Shown one piece after another: positions 19,154 through 27,412 of a stretch of 64,000 nt of DNA. Position 1 is the first letter of the stretch; each line of letters opens with the position of its first letter. The translations under genes were made by a program, and so were the position numbers. Below the pieces are notes generated by a model. It worked only from the letters and a program-made list of their open reading frames with translations. It was not told the origin of the DNA and did not search any database. The stretch is taken from positions 372,001 to 436,000 of the forward strand of contig NZ_FNHB01000001.1 of assembly GCF_900104455.1 (NCBI RefSeq), in the 5' to 3' direction. The stretch is from Dendrosporobacter quercicolus (GTDB lineage: Bacteria; Bacillota; Negativicutes; DSM-1736; Dendrosporobacteraceae).

Positions 19154-20110
19154 ATGGAAATTACGCTTGAAAGTACTGCTGAGCTGCTGCTTCAGCATGC
19201 CAATATCGTGGTTACCGCTCATATTCATCCGGATGGGGACAGTCTGGGCTCAATGCTGGCATTGTCCGCCTACCTGACTGCGGCCGGCAAAAACGTACGG
19301 CTGCTGCTGGATGATGAAATTCCGAAGTTATACGGCTTTCTGCCTGGTATCAATGCTATTGAACAGCCTGATTCACGCAAAATAAAAGCTGATCTCTTAG
19401 TCATTCTTGATGCCAGTGATCTCGAAAGAATCGGGCGGGTGAAAGATGCGGTTGATGCGCCGATTTTAAATATTGATCACCATGTTTCCAATACAAAGTT
19501 TGCCGACTATTTATTTTTAGACAGTAGATCGGCAGCAACCGGGGAGATCATTTTACGTTTGCTCAAATTCTTGAAGGCCGACATTACCGCGGCAATTGCA
19601 ACCAGCTTATATACGGCGATTGCCACTGATTGCGGTTTTTTCCGGTATGCCAACACTTCGGCCGACACGATGCGATATTGCGCCGAGCTGATTGACTGTG
19701 GCGTAAAGCCTCATTTGATATCGGAAGAGCTTGAATCCAAACCGTTGTCCAGCATCGTCAATCTATCCAAAATCCTGGAAACGCTTGATTTGTTTTATGA
19801 TGGAAAAATTGCCACAATCACCGTTACGGCAGAGACCATGGCGGATAATGAAAGTACCGAAGGGTTCATCAACTACCCCCGTATTATCGAGGGAGTCGAG
19901 GTTGCTATTATGTTTAAAGCGGCTGATAACGCAACTTGCCGGGTAAGCATGCGCTCTAAACGCCTTGATGTCAGCAAACTGGCTTTATCCTTCGGCGGCG
20001 GCGGTCATGCCAAGGCTGCAGGCTGTACGCTGAACGGCAGTTTAGCTGAAGTTAAGGCAAAAGTAGTTGCAGCGGCAATAAAAGAGCTGCAGGGAATGAA
20101 GCATGGTTAG
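19154..20110 (+). CDS. nrnA: DHH-family oligoribonuclease / 3'-phosphoadenosine phosphatase NrnA
   Basis: 318 aa. It degrades nano-RNAs of 2-5 nt and dephosphorylates pAp. DHH domain: HIHPDGDSLGS, VILDASD and the metal-binding DHHVSNTKFAD; the DHHA1 domain at the C-terminus ends in SFGGGGHAKAAGC. It may also act on pGpG or pApA, which would matter given the cyclic-di-GMP protein elsewhere in this window (inference). It overlaps truB by 8 bases. Confidence 0.93.
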   Translation: MEITLESTAELLLQHANIVVTAHIHPDGDSLGSMLALSAYLTAAGKNVRLLLDDEIPKLYGFLPGINAIEQPDSRKIKADLLVILDASDLERIGRVKDAVDAPILNIDHHVSNTKFADYLFLDSRSAATGEIILRLLKFLKADITAAIATSLYTAIATDCGFFRYANTSADTMRYCAELIDCGVKPHLISEELESKPLSSIVNLSKILETLDLFYDGKIATITVTAETMADNESTEGFINYPRIIEGVEVAIMFKAADNATCRVSMRSKRLDVSKLALSFGGGGHAKAAGCTLNGSLAEVKAKVVAAAIKELQGMKHG

Positions 20111-20966
20111 CGGCTTTATTAACGTATTAAAACCTCCCGGCATGACTTCACATGATGCTGTTTCCTTTATTCGGAGAACGTATGGTCTAAAGCGGGTTGG
20201 TCATGCCGGAACACTTGATCCGGCAGCGGCCGGAGTACTCCCGGTGGCCCTGGGACAAGCCACCAGACTAATCGAATATACCACTGCCGCAGATAAAGCT
20301 TACCGGGCCGAACTGACGCTGGGCTATGCTACCGACACCGGGGATACGACCGGCCGGATCATCAGCCGGAAAGCCGTCGACATGCCGGCTGAGTCGCAGA
20401 TTCTTAATGCTTTTGCAGCTCTTACCGGCAGGATTGAACAAATTCCGCCAATGCATTCGGCCATCAAAATTGGCGGCAAAAAATTATATGAATTGGCGCG
20501 CGCCGGAGTTACAGTTGACCGGCAGCCGCGCATTGTTGATATTGTCAAACTGTCTTTGCTTAGCGCTGCCAAGCATACCATTTTGTTTGACGTTACCTGT
20601 TCCAAGGGAACTTATATCAGAACGCTGTGCAGTGACATCGGGGCCAGACTGGCAGCCCCTGCAGTCATGTCGTTGTTAATCCGGACCAAGGTTGGCCCGT
20701 TTTTGCTGGCTGATTCCTTTACAGTGGAAGAAATTGCCGAACAACCGGCAGCAGCCCTGTTACCCGCCGATGCAGCCCTGGGGCATATTGCAGTGCTCAA
20801 GCTGTCGGACAGCCAGTCCCAGAAGTTCCTCTACGGCCAAACTTTTTCCTGTCCGGGCAGCGATCAGGAGTTAGTAAGAGTCTATGACCACAATGACGGC
20901 TTCCTTGGCTTGGGGAAACGATCAGCCAATTTACTGGCGCCTGTGAAAGTTATGTCGTTGTTGTAG
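20103..20966 (+). CDS. truB: tRNA pseudouridine-55 synthase
   Basis: 287 aa. It converts U55 of the T-loop of tRNAs to pseudouridine. NVLKPPGMTSHDAV, GHAGTLDPAAAGVLPV (catalytic Asp) and KGTYIRTLCSDIGARL are all present. The ATG at 20103 overlaps the end of nrnA. The C-terminal PUA-like part (about 235-285) is short but present. Confidence 0.96.
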   Translation: MVSGFINVLKPPGMTSHDAVSFIRRTYGLKRVGHAGTLDPAAAGVLPVALGQATRLIEYTTAADKAYRAELTLGYATDTGDTTGRIISRKAVDMPAESQILNAFAALTGRIEQIPPMHSAIKIGGKKLYELARAGVTVDRQPRIVDIVKLSLLSAAKHTILFDVTCSKGTYIRTLCSDIGARLAAPAVMSLLIRTKVGPFLLADSFTVEEIAEQPAAALLPADAALGHIAVLKLSDSQSQKFLYGQTFSCPGSDQELVRVYDHNDGFLGLGKRSANLLAPVKVMSLL

Positions 20967-21009
20967 TGTCTGTTGCTGCGGTACCTTATGTCTAAGAGGA
21001 GAATTTTAT

Positions 21010-21927
21010 ATGCAGATATTTACCACTGTCACAAAATTGTGCGATAAATATTCCAATATTGCAGTAGCTTTGGGTACTTTCGACGGTATTCATATCGGAC
21101 ATCAAGCGGTTATCGGTAAAGCGGTCGCTTTAGCCGGCCAGAGCGGCGGTACCAGCGTTGTTTTTACCTTCAGCAATCATCCTCTGTCCATCATCGCTCC
21201 CGAACGTTGTCCCGACCGGATCATTGGCAATGGCGATAAAGCCGAGCTGCTGAAACGATTGGGTGTCGATATTTTATTAAATATTCCCTTTACGCCGGAG
21301 TTATTAAAATACTCACCTGAGCAATTTATTGATTTATTGCAGACCAACCTGCAGCCTAAACATATCGTTGTTGGTCCGAATTATTCGTTTGGCTATAAAA
21401 GTCTGGGTAATCCGGATCTTTTGACCAGAGCCGGCCGGGAAAAGAACTTTACGGTTGAAGTGCAGCCGGCAATATACCTGGATGGCCTGCTGGTCAGCAG
21501 TACATTAATCCGGCAGCTCATTGCCGGAGGCAAGGTTGAGGAAAGCGCCCGCCTGTTAGGCCGGCCTTTTAAATTGAGAGGCGAGGTCATTAACGGCAAC
21601 CAGCGGGGCCGGCTGCTGGGCTTCCCGACGGCCAATTTAAATCTGCCTGAAAAATATGCCATCCCCGATAATGGCGTATACGCAGTACGCACACATTATT
21701 GCTCCTCCATTTATCATTCCGTTGCCAATATCGGGATAAATCCGACGTTTCAAGGCGTAGAACGCCATATTGAAGTACACTTGCTGGATTTTAACGGCGA
21801 CTTGTATGGCCAGATGATCGAGGTGGAATTTTTACACAAGATAAGATCCGAACAGTCTTTCAGCAGTGTGGAGCAGCTGGTGGAACAAATTAAACTGGAT
21901 ATTGAAGCCGCCCGGCAGTATGAGTAA
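21010..21927 (+). CDS. ribF: Bifunctional riboflavin kinase / FAD synthetase
   Basis: 305 aa. It phosphorylates riboflavin to FMN and adenylates FMN to FAD. The N-terminal nucleotidyltransferase part has ALGTFDGIHIGHQAVI (HIGH-like motif) and VVGPNYSFGYKSLG; the C-terminal kinase part has GRLLGFPTANLNLPE and GVYAV. Start behind AAGAGGAGAATTTTAT. It ends the rimP-nusA operon in this genome and is followed by a hairpin. Confidence 0.95.
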   Translation: MQIFTTVTKLCDKYSNIAVALGTFDGIHIGHQAVIGKAVALAGQSGGTSVVFTFSNHPLSIIAPERCPDRIIGNGDKAELLKRLGVDILLNIPFTPELLKYSPEQFIDLLQTNLQPKHIVVGPNYSFGYKSLGNPDLLTRAGREKNFTVEVQPAIYLDGLLVSSTLIRQLIAGGKVEESARLLGRPFKLRGEVINGNQRGRLLGFPTANLNLPEKYAIPDNGVYAVRTHYCSSIYHSVANIGINPTFQGVERHIEVHLLDFNGDLYGQMIEVEFLHKIRSEQSFSSVEQLVEQIKLDIEAARQYE

Positions 21928-22021
21928 CTAATCAGCCCACAGCCGGCGGCATGGATTACTTTTTCTTTTGGAGCAAGAGGAAAATGGCTGGGCCTGTAAT
22001 TTCCGAAGTCTGTGATACAAG

Positions 22022-22060
22022 AACAACAGTGCTTGCGCATTTTGCGTAGACACTGTTGTT
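22022..22060 (+). terminator. Stem-loop downstream of ribF
   Basis: AACAACAGTG (22022-22031) and CACTGTTGTT (22051-22060) pair perfectly; the loop holds a smaller TGCGCATTTTGCG hairpin. The U tract is weak (TTGTTATGACTTTA), so termination is likely but not certain. Confidence 0.6.
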
Positions 22061-22130
22061 ATGACTTTAGGCAGTCTGAGTGTTTGTTTATTGGGATAAT
22101 TTCAGTTAGATTGGATGTAGGCGGTGCGAT

Positions 22131-22649
22131 ATGACTGCTATTATATTAATGATTGGTCTGGCTTTAACGTTAGGTTTGGTTGTATTTACTATTAAGATGG
22201 GAAAATTGATTTTTGCAGCGCCAATCATTGCAGCGAATATGCAAAAAGGTCAAACCATAAAGCTTGAAGCAGGAAAGTACGGTCTTTGGGGTGAAACAAA
22301 GGCTTATAAACTAAATCGCTTATTGCTTGAAAATCCAATACTTCTAAATGCAAGGTCTGAAAAAATCCCTATGCGCTATAGTCTAAGTGGTACAACTTCT
22401 GTATCTTGGAGCAGTGTTGGACGCAGGTTATTGTATACGTTTTCAGTTTCATCAGGTGAATTTACCTTCGATATAGAAGACAAACCTTACCTAAAACTTC
22501 CCATACCTCATCCAGACACAGTTGGGGGCGTGTATTATTTTATTAGAAAGAAAGCGTCAATTTGGTGTTATACCGGGTTTAGCCTTGGTATGTTCGGCTC
22601 AATATCCAGTCTTATTGCAACAGTGGTTCTTTCAGCAATCTTCAGCTAA
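22131..22649 (+). CDS. Hypothetical membrane protein with two terminal helices
   Basis: 172 aa that I do not recognise. A hydrophobic helix at about residues 3-25 and another at about 147-170 flank a roughly 120-residue soluble part rich in polar beta-strand-like segments (RYSLSGTTSVSWSSVGRR, YTFSVSSGEFTFDIED). This suggests an extracytoplasmic or cytoplasmic beta domain anchored at both ends. GC is lower than in ribF and nadC, and it stands alone between ribF and the convergent nadC, which hints at later insertion. Ribosome-binding site weak (AGGCGG). Confidence 0.6.
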   Translation: MTAIILMIGLALTLGLVVFTIKMGKLIFAAPIIAANMQKGQTIKLEAGKYGLWGETKAYKLNRLLLENPILLNARSEKIPMRYSLSGTTSVSWSSVGRRLLYTFSVSSGEFTFDIEDKPYLKLPIPHPDTVGGVYYFIRKKASIWCYTGFSLGMFGSISSLIATVVLSAIFS

Positions 22650-22691
22650 AGGAATGATAGAGAGACGGTCGGAGCCGATTTTTGGCAACCC

Positions 22692-23531
22692 TTAAATGAC
22701 GCTCTGCTTTTTCCGCAGGCTGAGATCCAGTGATGAATAAGAGTGTGTAAGTGCGCCGCTGGATATGTAATCAACCCCAATATTGCCAAGCTGGCCCAGC
22801 TGCTGCAGGCCAATGCCGCCGGAGCATTCGGTAACGGCCTTGCCGCCAATGGCCAGGACGGCTTTTTTCATCGTCTCGATCTCCATATTATCCAGCATAA
22901 TGATATCCGCACCTGCCGCCAGCGCTTCATCTACCATCGCCAGGGTTTCAACCTCAACTTCAATTTTGCGCATAGCGCCATAGCGGCCCCGGACCCGCGC
23001 CACAGCTTCGCGGATACTGCCAACCGCGGCGATATGATTATCTTTAATCAAAATCCCGTCTGAAAGGCTAAAACGGTGATTATGGCCGCCGCCTACGGCT
23101 ACGGCATATTTCTCCAGATAACGAAGTCCCGGGGTTGTCTTTCTTGTATCCAGCAATTTGGTGCGACTGCCGGCGAGGGCATTTACATATTGTCTGGTTA
23201 AGGTCGCAATGCCGCTAAGCCGCTGAATAAAGTTCAACGCCGTGCGTTCTCCCTTCAACAGGTTGACCGCATTTCCGGTTATGACGCCCAGCTCCTGGCC
23301 TTGCTGAACCTCCGTTCCGTCCTGGCAGAAGAAGCGGCAGTTAACTTGGCCCAGCAGGGTATAAACCCGGTTAAACACTTCAAGCCCGGCGATAATGCCG
23401 CTTTCTTTCGCAATAAGCACCGCTTCCAGTACCGCATCAGCAGCCAGCAGCGACTCAGATGTAATATCGCCGTAGGGGAAATCCTCGGCAAAGGCCTTGG
23501 TGATTAATTCATCAATAATCGCGTAATTCAT
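22692..23531 (-). CDS. nadC: Nicotinate-nucleotide pyrophosphorylase (quinolinate phosphoribosyltransferase)
   Basis: 279 aa. It converts quinolinate and PRPP to nicotinate mononucleotide, CO2 and pyrophosphate. AFAEDFPYGDITSESL, LLDTRKTTPGLRYLEKYAV and AVGGGHNHRFSLSDGILIKDNH are diagnostic. I start at ATG 23529-23531, which has GGAGG seven bases upstream; the open frame continues 91 codons further upstream inside nadB but without homology. It overlaps nadB by 20 bases, so expression is coupled. Last gene of nadABC. Confidence 0.96.
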   Translation of the reverse strand: MNYAIIDELITKAFAEDFPYGDITSESLLAADAVLEAVLIAKESGIIAGLEVFNRVYTLLGQVNCRFFCQDGTEVQQGQELGVITGNAVNLLKGERTALNFIQRLSGIATLTRQYVNALAGSRTKLLDTRKTTPGLRYLEKYAVAVGGGHNHRFSLSDGILIKDNHIAAVGSIREAVARVRGRYGAMRKIEVEVETLAMVDEALAAGADIIMLDNMEIETMKKAVLAIGGKAVTECSGGIGLQQLGQLGNIGVDYISSGALTHSYSSLDLSLRKKQSVI

Positions 23532-24834
23532 GCTGTATACCTCCATTTTTACTGAGCAATAATGCCTGAACCAGCCTTGCCCGATACCGGTCATCCGCCA
23601 GTTCAGCGTAAACCACCGGCTGCAATGGCTGATCCGGACGGCCGGCGGGAATAGAGCGGTTAATATCCCGGGCAGCCTCTGCCCCGTACACCAGAGCTTC
23701 CAGCAGGGAATTGCTGGCCAGGCGATTTGCCCCATGGACGCCGCTGCAGGCGACTTCGCCGATGGCATACAGGGCAGGCAGAGCTGTTCTGCCCTGTAAG
23801 TCAATCCGTATGCCGCCCATATGATAATGCTGAGCCGGAGTTACCGGCACCGGCTGCTGCGTTAAATCATAACCCGCCAGGAGGCAGGTATGAAAAATAT
23901 GGGGGAAGCGTTCTTTAACATAAGCGGCTTCTTTGTGGGAAATGTCCAGATAAACATGCGGCGTGTCCGGGTGTTTTCGCTGCTCAGCCCAAATTGCGGC
24001 TGCTACCGTATCACGCGGCAGCAATTCGTTGACAAACCGCTGCTTGTCAAGATTGAATAAATAGGCTCCTTCACCCCGGACTGACTCGGAGATAAGAAAG
24101 CGCCGCCCGGAATCAGAAGAAGCTTCGTATAAAGCGGTAGGGTGGAATTGAATATACCCCAGATCCTTGCAGGCAATATCATGCTTACCGGCGATCGCGA
24201 GGGCATCGCCGGTTGCCGTAGGCTGGTTGGTGGAATGTTTAAAGAGTCCGCCGATTCCGCCGCAGGCCAACACCGTTGTATGGCTGAGCACGGTAAATGT
24301 TTGACCATTTTTATTCACTAGTACGCCGGTGCAGCTCCGGCCCCGAGTTCCCGAAGATTCGAGGATATCAATCATGGCGGTATGTTCCCACAGGGTAATA
24401 TTGGCGCGTTTCTGGACGCCCGCAATCAGCGTTTCAACCAGATGCTCACCGGTTTTATCATCGGCGTAAGCAATGCGGCGAATGCTGTGTCCGCCTTCCC
24501 TGGTATAACGCAATTGCTGGTTTTGCCTGGTAAAGGGCATTTGCAAGGCCAATAAGTCCGCAATCACGCCTTCAGCGCGATTGGCCAGCAGAGTTATCGC
24601 GCTGAGATTATTTTTCTTTTGCCCTGCCTGTAAAGTATCGGCGATAAAAGCCGCCTTATCAGCCTGATCCACAATCGTGCTGATGCCGCCTTGCGCCAGA
24701 TAAGAGTTGCATTCCCTTAGCTCCGTCCTGCTGATCAGCAGGACCCGCAGCAGCGGATTGAGCTGTAGTGCACAGTACAAACCGGCCGCACCGGAGCCGA
24801 CAATAATGACATCGAATTCATGCGGTTGATTCAC
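23512..24834 (-). CDS. nadB: L-aspartate oxidase
   Basis: 440 aa. FAD enzyme oxidising L-aspartate to iminoaspartate for quinolinate synthase. N-terminal FAD motif DVIIVGSGAAGLYCALQL; the conserved HYHMGGIRIDLQGRT and SGVHGANRLASNSLLEALVYG segments are present. It is about 100 residues shorter than E. coli NadB because the C-terminal helical domain is almost absent. The start is GTG at 24832-24834 behind AAGGGAG. The 3' end overlaps nadC. Confidence 0.94.
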   Translation of the reverse strand: MNQPHEFDVIIVGSGAAGLYCALQLNPLLRVLLISRTELRECNSYLAQGGISTIVDQADKAAFIADTLQAGQKKNNLSAITLLANRAEGVIADLLALQMPFTRQNQQLRYTREGGHSIRRIAYADDKTGEHLVETLIAGVQKRANITLWEHTAMIDILESSGTRGRSCTGVLVNKNGQTFTVLSHTTVLACGGIGGLFKHSTNQPTATGDALAIAGKHDIACKDLGYIQFHPTALYEASSDSGRRFLISESVRGEGAYLFNLDKQRFVNELLPRDTVAAAIWAEQRKHPDTPHVYLDISHKEAAYVKERFPHIFHTCLLAGYDLTQQPVPVTPAQHYHMGGIRIDLQGRTALPALYAIGEVACSGVHGANRLASNSLLEALVYGAEAARDINRSIPAGRPDQPLQPVVYAELADDRYRARLVQALLLSKNGGIQHELRDY

Positions 24835-24854
24835 AAAGATTTCTCCCTTCGAGG

Positions 24855-25763
24855 CTAGTTTGCCAGCAGATGCATCTTTTCCAGACAGCCTGCCGCCTGC
24901 CGCCTGATCGCCCCGTCAATTTCAATTGCATTGGCCTCATCCTCCAATACCCACAGCACATTTTCAAGATTTGTTTTTTTCATATTTACACAAATCATTG
25001 GCAGCTGATCAGGAAAATAGAAATTTTTCCGGGGATTTTGTTTTTCCAGCTCATAGCGGATGCCCTCTTCGGTAATAATAATGACCTCCGTGGCCGGCGA
25101 GCTTCCGGCATAGCTTAGAATAGCTCCGGTACTGCCAATGAAATCGGCCAGGGCCAGAACTTCCTTACGGCACTCCGGATGGGCAGCCACAGGTGCGTGA
25201 GGGTGTTTTTGTTTAAGACTCAGCACAAATTCAGGCATAACCCGGTGATGAACGATGCAATAACCGGGGTAGCTAATGAACTCTTTATCAGGACACTGAC
25301 CTGCTAGGTAGGAAGATAAATTCTGGTCAGGCAAAAAGATAATTTTACGCTGAGGCAGCCTGCGGATAATGCTTAGGGCGTTGGCTGAGGTAACGCATAC
25401 ATCGCACAGAGCCTTGACTTCGGCTGTTGAGTTAATATAGCAGACGACAGCAGCATCAGGATGCTTTTCCCTGAGCCGCAGAATCTTTTCAACACGGGCC
25501 ATATTGGCCATTGGACAGCCGGCCTGGGCGGCGGACAACAGTATTTTTTTATGAGGCGATAATATCTTCGCCGATTCGGCCATAAAATGCACGCCGCAAA
25601 AGACAATGAGTTCCTGATCAACTTGTCTGGCTATTTTACTTAAATAATACGAATCGCCAACGTAGTCGGCTATTTGCTGTATTTCCGGGCGTTGATAAAA
25701 ATGGGCCAGAATAACGGCATTTTTCGTTTGCTTTAGCGCTGTTATTTTAGCTTCAATCGTCAT
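24855..25763 (-). CDS. nadA: Quinolinate synthase (4Fe-4S)
   Basis: 302 aa. It condenses iminoaspartate with dihydroxyacetone phosphate to quinolinate. ILAHFYQRPEIQQIADYVGDS opens the fold; cysteines suited to the [4Fe-4S] cluster occur in FCGVHFMAESAKIL, in the CDVCVTSANA region and near AHPECRKEV. First gene of nadABC on the minus strand. ATG at 25761-25763 behind GAAGGGA. A long inverted repeat begins 16 bases upstream of the start and should control the operon. Confidence 0.95.
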   Translation of the reverse strand: MTIEAKITALKQTKNAVILAHFYQRPEIQQIADYVGDSYYLSKIARQVDQELIVFCGVHFMAESAKILSPHKKILLSAAQAGCPMANMARVEKILRLREKHPDAAVVCYINSTAEVKALCDVCVTSANALSIIRRLPQRKIIFLPDQNLSSYLAGQCPDKEFISYPGYCIVHHRVMPEFVLSLKQKHPHAPVAAHPECRKEVLALADFIGSTGAILSYAGSSPATEVIIITEEGIRYELEKQNPRKNFYFPDQLPMICVNMKKTNLENVLWVLEDEANAIEIDGAIRRQAAGCLEKMHLLAN

Positions 25764-25779
25764 TCAATCAGTCCCTTCA

Positions 25780-25834
25780 AAGATATTATTAAGTTGATAT
25801 TATCAATTAGATAATATCAACTTAATAATATCTT
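25780..25834. promoter_or_regulatory. 25-bp perfect inverted repeat between nadA and nrtR: probable NrtR operator
   Basis: Left arm 25780-25804, spacer AATTA 25805-25809, right arm 25810-25834; all 25 pairs match. Each arm holds two near-identical half-sites, GATATTATT and GATATTATC, 14 bases apart, so the element contains four GATATTAT-type half-sites. It covers the nadA promoter/leader and lies upstream of the divergent regulator. If transcribed it would also fold into a long RNA hairpin. Confidence 0.75.
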
Positions 25835-25895
25835 ATATGGAGGATAAGCCATTTGTCAATCCTTTTTATCGGCGAGCCTCATTAGCCTAATTTCA

Positions 25896-25924
25896 TTGCA
25901 TAAACGCTCGAAATCAGTTAATAT
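25896..25924 (+). promoter_or_regulatory. Promoter of the nrtR-like gene
   Basis: TTGCAT (25896-25901), 17-base spacer, TAATAT (25919-25924). The predicted start of transcription is near 25931, leaving a leader of about 25 bases. The promoter lies outside the large inverted repeat, so the regulator may be less strictly controlled than nadABC. Confidence 0.6.
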
Positions 25925-25954
25925 ATTCGTATGAAATACAAAAGAGGTCAACCC

Positions 25955-26821
25955 ATGAATTTAAATACCAAGGATTTTTTGATTACTGTCAATTTAGCCC
26001 TGTTCAAGGTGGATGAAGTAAAAAGCGCCAGTGTAAAAAAGCTGCCGCAAAAAGAACTGATGGTGCTCTTGGAAAAACGAAAGCGGGCGCCGTATGAAGA
26101 TTGCTGGTTATTTCCTTACGGGTTTGTGCATATTGACGAAAGCCTGGATCAGGCTGTGTACCGGGAGTTAAAGGAAAAAACAAGTCTGGAAAATATCTAC
26201 TTTGAGCAATTATATACCTGGGGGGCAGTGGAGCGGGACCCCACAGCCAGAGTGATTGCCACCTCTTATATGGCTATCGCCCAGAAAGATTATATTAAAA
26301 ACCAGGCCATTGATGAACGCGACGATTTGAAATGGTTCAGCGTCAACAAGCGCCTGGTAGCCGTGAATAAGCCTTCCGACATGCAGATGGTCTCTCGCTA
26401 TATTGTTTCTTTGTATAACCGGGAGGATGACATTACGATTTCTTATCAGGTGATTGAAGATATTACGGCAGATGGATTTGAAAAAAGGTCCAAATACACG
26501 TACGAGCCCTGCAGCGACAGCCGGGAACTGATGGCTTACGATCATATAAAAATCCTGGATTATGCATTGGACAGAATTAAAAACAAAGTAATGTACACGA
26601 ATATTGCTTTTGGCTTAATCCCGGAGTATTTTACCTTGACAGAACTGCAGCAGGTTTATGAGATCATGCTGGGTAAAGAACTCACCAAGCCTAATTTTCG
26701 CCGCTGGATCAGTAAAAAAGTAGAAGAAACGCAAGAAACCAAAAAAGCCGGCGCCCATCGTCCGCCTAAGCTTTACCGCCTAAAGAAATCCTCGATCATC
26801 GAAGACCAGGAGCTGTTTTAA
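25955..26821 (+). CDS. nrtR: NrtR-type transcriptional regulator of NAD synthesis (Nudix + winged helix)
   Basis: 288 aa. N-terminal Nudix-fold domain (about 10-145) and C-terminal winged helix (about 205-275; FTLTELQQVYEIMLGKELTKP, then GAHRPPKLYRL). This is the NrtR architecture, in which the degenerate Nudix domain senses ADP-ribose and the winged helix represses NAD genes. The Nudix box starting at G56 has RELKEK where catalysis needs REUXEE and lacks the later glycine, so it is probably non-catalytic. Start ATG 25955 with AGAGGTC upstream; ATG 25931 would leave no leader. Divergent from nadABC. Confidence 0.88.
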   Translation: MNLNTKDFLITVNLALFKVDEVKSASVKKLPQKELMVLLEKRKRAPYEDCWLFPYGFVHIDESLDQAVYRELKEKTSLENIYFEQLYTWGAVERDPTARVIATSYMAIAQKDYIKNQAIDERDDLKWFSVNKRLVAVNKPSDMQMVSRYIVSLYNREDDITISYQVIEDITADGFEKRSKYTYEPCSDSRELMAYDHIKILDYALDRIKNKVMYTNIAFGLIPEYFTLTELQQVYEIMLGKELTKPNFRRWISKKVEETQETKKAGAHRPPKLYRLKKSSIIEDQELF

Positions 26822-26880
26822 TCAGCTTTGGCTCTGACGAGGTATGCGGCTGGCAGCGGAAAATGCGGCGCCTCTACGCC

Positions 26881-26909
26881 TTTACAGGACGGTTTGCTTA
26901 TGTTAAAAT
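26881..26909 (+). promoter_or_regulatory. Promoter of rpsO
   Basis: TTTACA (26881-26886), 17-base spacer, TAAAAT (26904-26909). Start of transcription expected near 26916, exactly where a hairpin begins. Confidence 0.65.
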
Positions 26910-26915
26910 AGTATA

Positions 26916-27000
26916 GATGTGGAAATCCACATCATCAACCGTGGCTAGGGGATCGATACTCCGACGTTGTCTTGGCCAGCGGGGATACTTTAGAATAAAG
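26916..27000 (+). promoter_or_regulatory. Structured rpsO leader, possible S15 autoregulatory element
   Basis: GATGTGGA and TCCACATC (26916-26933) form a short perfect hairpin at the 5' end. Further on, TGGC/GCCA and GGGG/CTCC pairings are possible before the AAAGGAGGTG ribosome-binding site. S15 is known to repress its own mRNA through leader structures in several bacteria, but I cannot match a specific class here. Confidence 0.4.
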
Positions 27001-27012
27001 GAGGTGCCCAGT

Positions 27013-27279
27013 GTGCTGACAGTTGATCAAAAGCAGCAGCTTATTGAAAAATATCGTGTTCATGAGTCCGATACCGGTTCTCCTGAAGTACAGATTGCTA
27101 TTTTGACTGAGCGTATTAACTATCTGACAAATCATTTGAAAGAACATAAAAAGGATCATCATTCGCGTCGCGGCCTTTTAAAAATGGTTGGTCAGCGCAG
27201 AGGTTTATTAAATTATCTGCGGAATAATGATATTGAACGGTATCGTACAATCATTGGCAAACTCAATCTGCGGAAATAA
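27013..27279 (+). CDS. rpsO: Small ribosomal subunit protein S15
   Basis: 88 aa. It binds the 16S rRNA central domain early in 30S assembly. [46 protein letters not shown] and [13 protein letters not shown] are invariant S15 features. GTG start at 27013 behind AAAGGAGGTGCCCAGT. Followed by a terminator and then pnp, the classical rpsO-pnp pair. Confidence 0.98.
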   Translation: MLTVDQKQQLIEKYRVHESDTGSPEVQIAILTERINYLTNHLKEHKKDHHSRRGLLKMVGQRRGLLNYLRNNDIERYRTIIGKLNLRK

Positions 27280-27281
27280 TG

Positions 27282-27308
27282 AAAGCGGGCTTACCCCCCG
27301 CTTTTTTT
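27282..27308 (+). terminator. Rho-independent terminator between rpsO and pnp
   Basis: AAAGCGGG (27282-27289) pairs with CCCGCTTT (27297-27304), followed by a run of T. It lies 2 bases after the rpsO stop. pnp follows about 100 bases later, so read-through or a separate promoter must feed pnp. Confidence 0.85.
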
Positions 27309-27412
27309 ATTTTTCAAGGTTAATGCCTGATAAAAAAGGAAATAATAAAAAAAATGTCGAAGTGATATTCTTGGAAAAGAATAGGGGATCGAAACGAGGA
27401 GGAAAACAAAAT

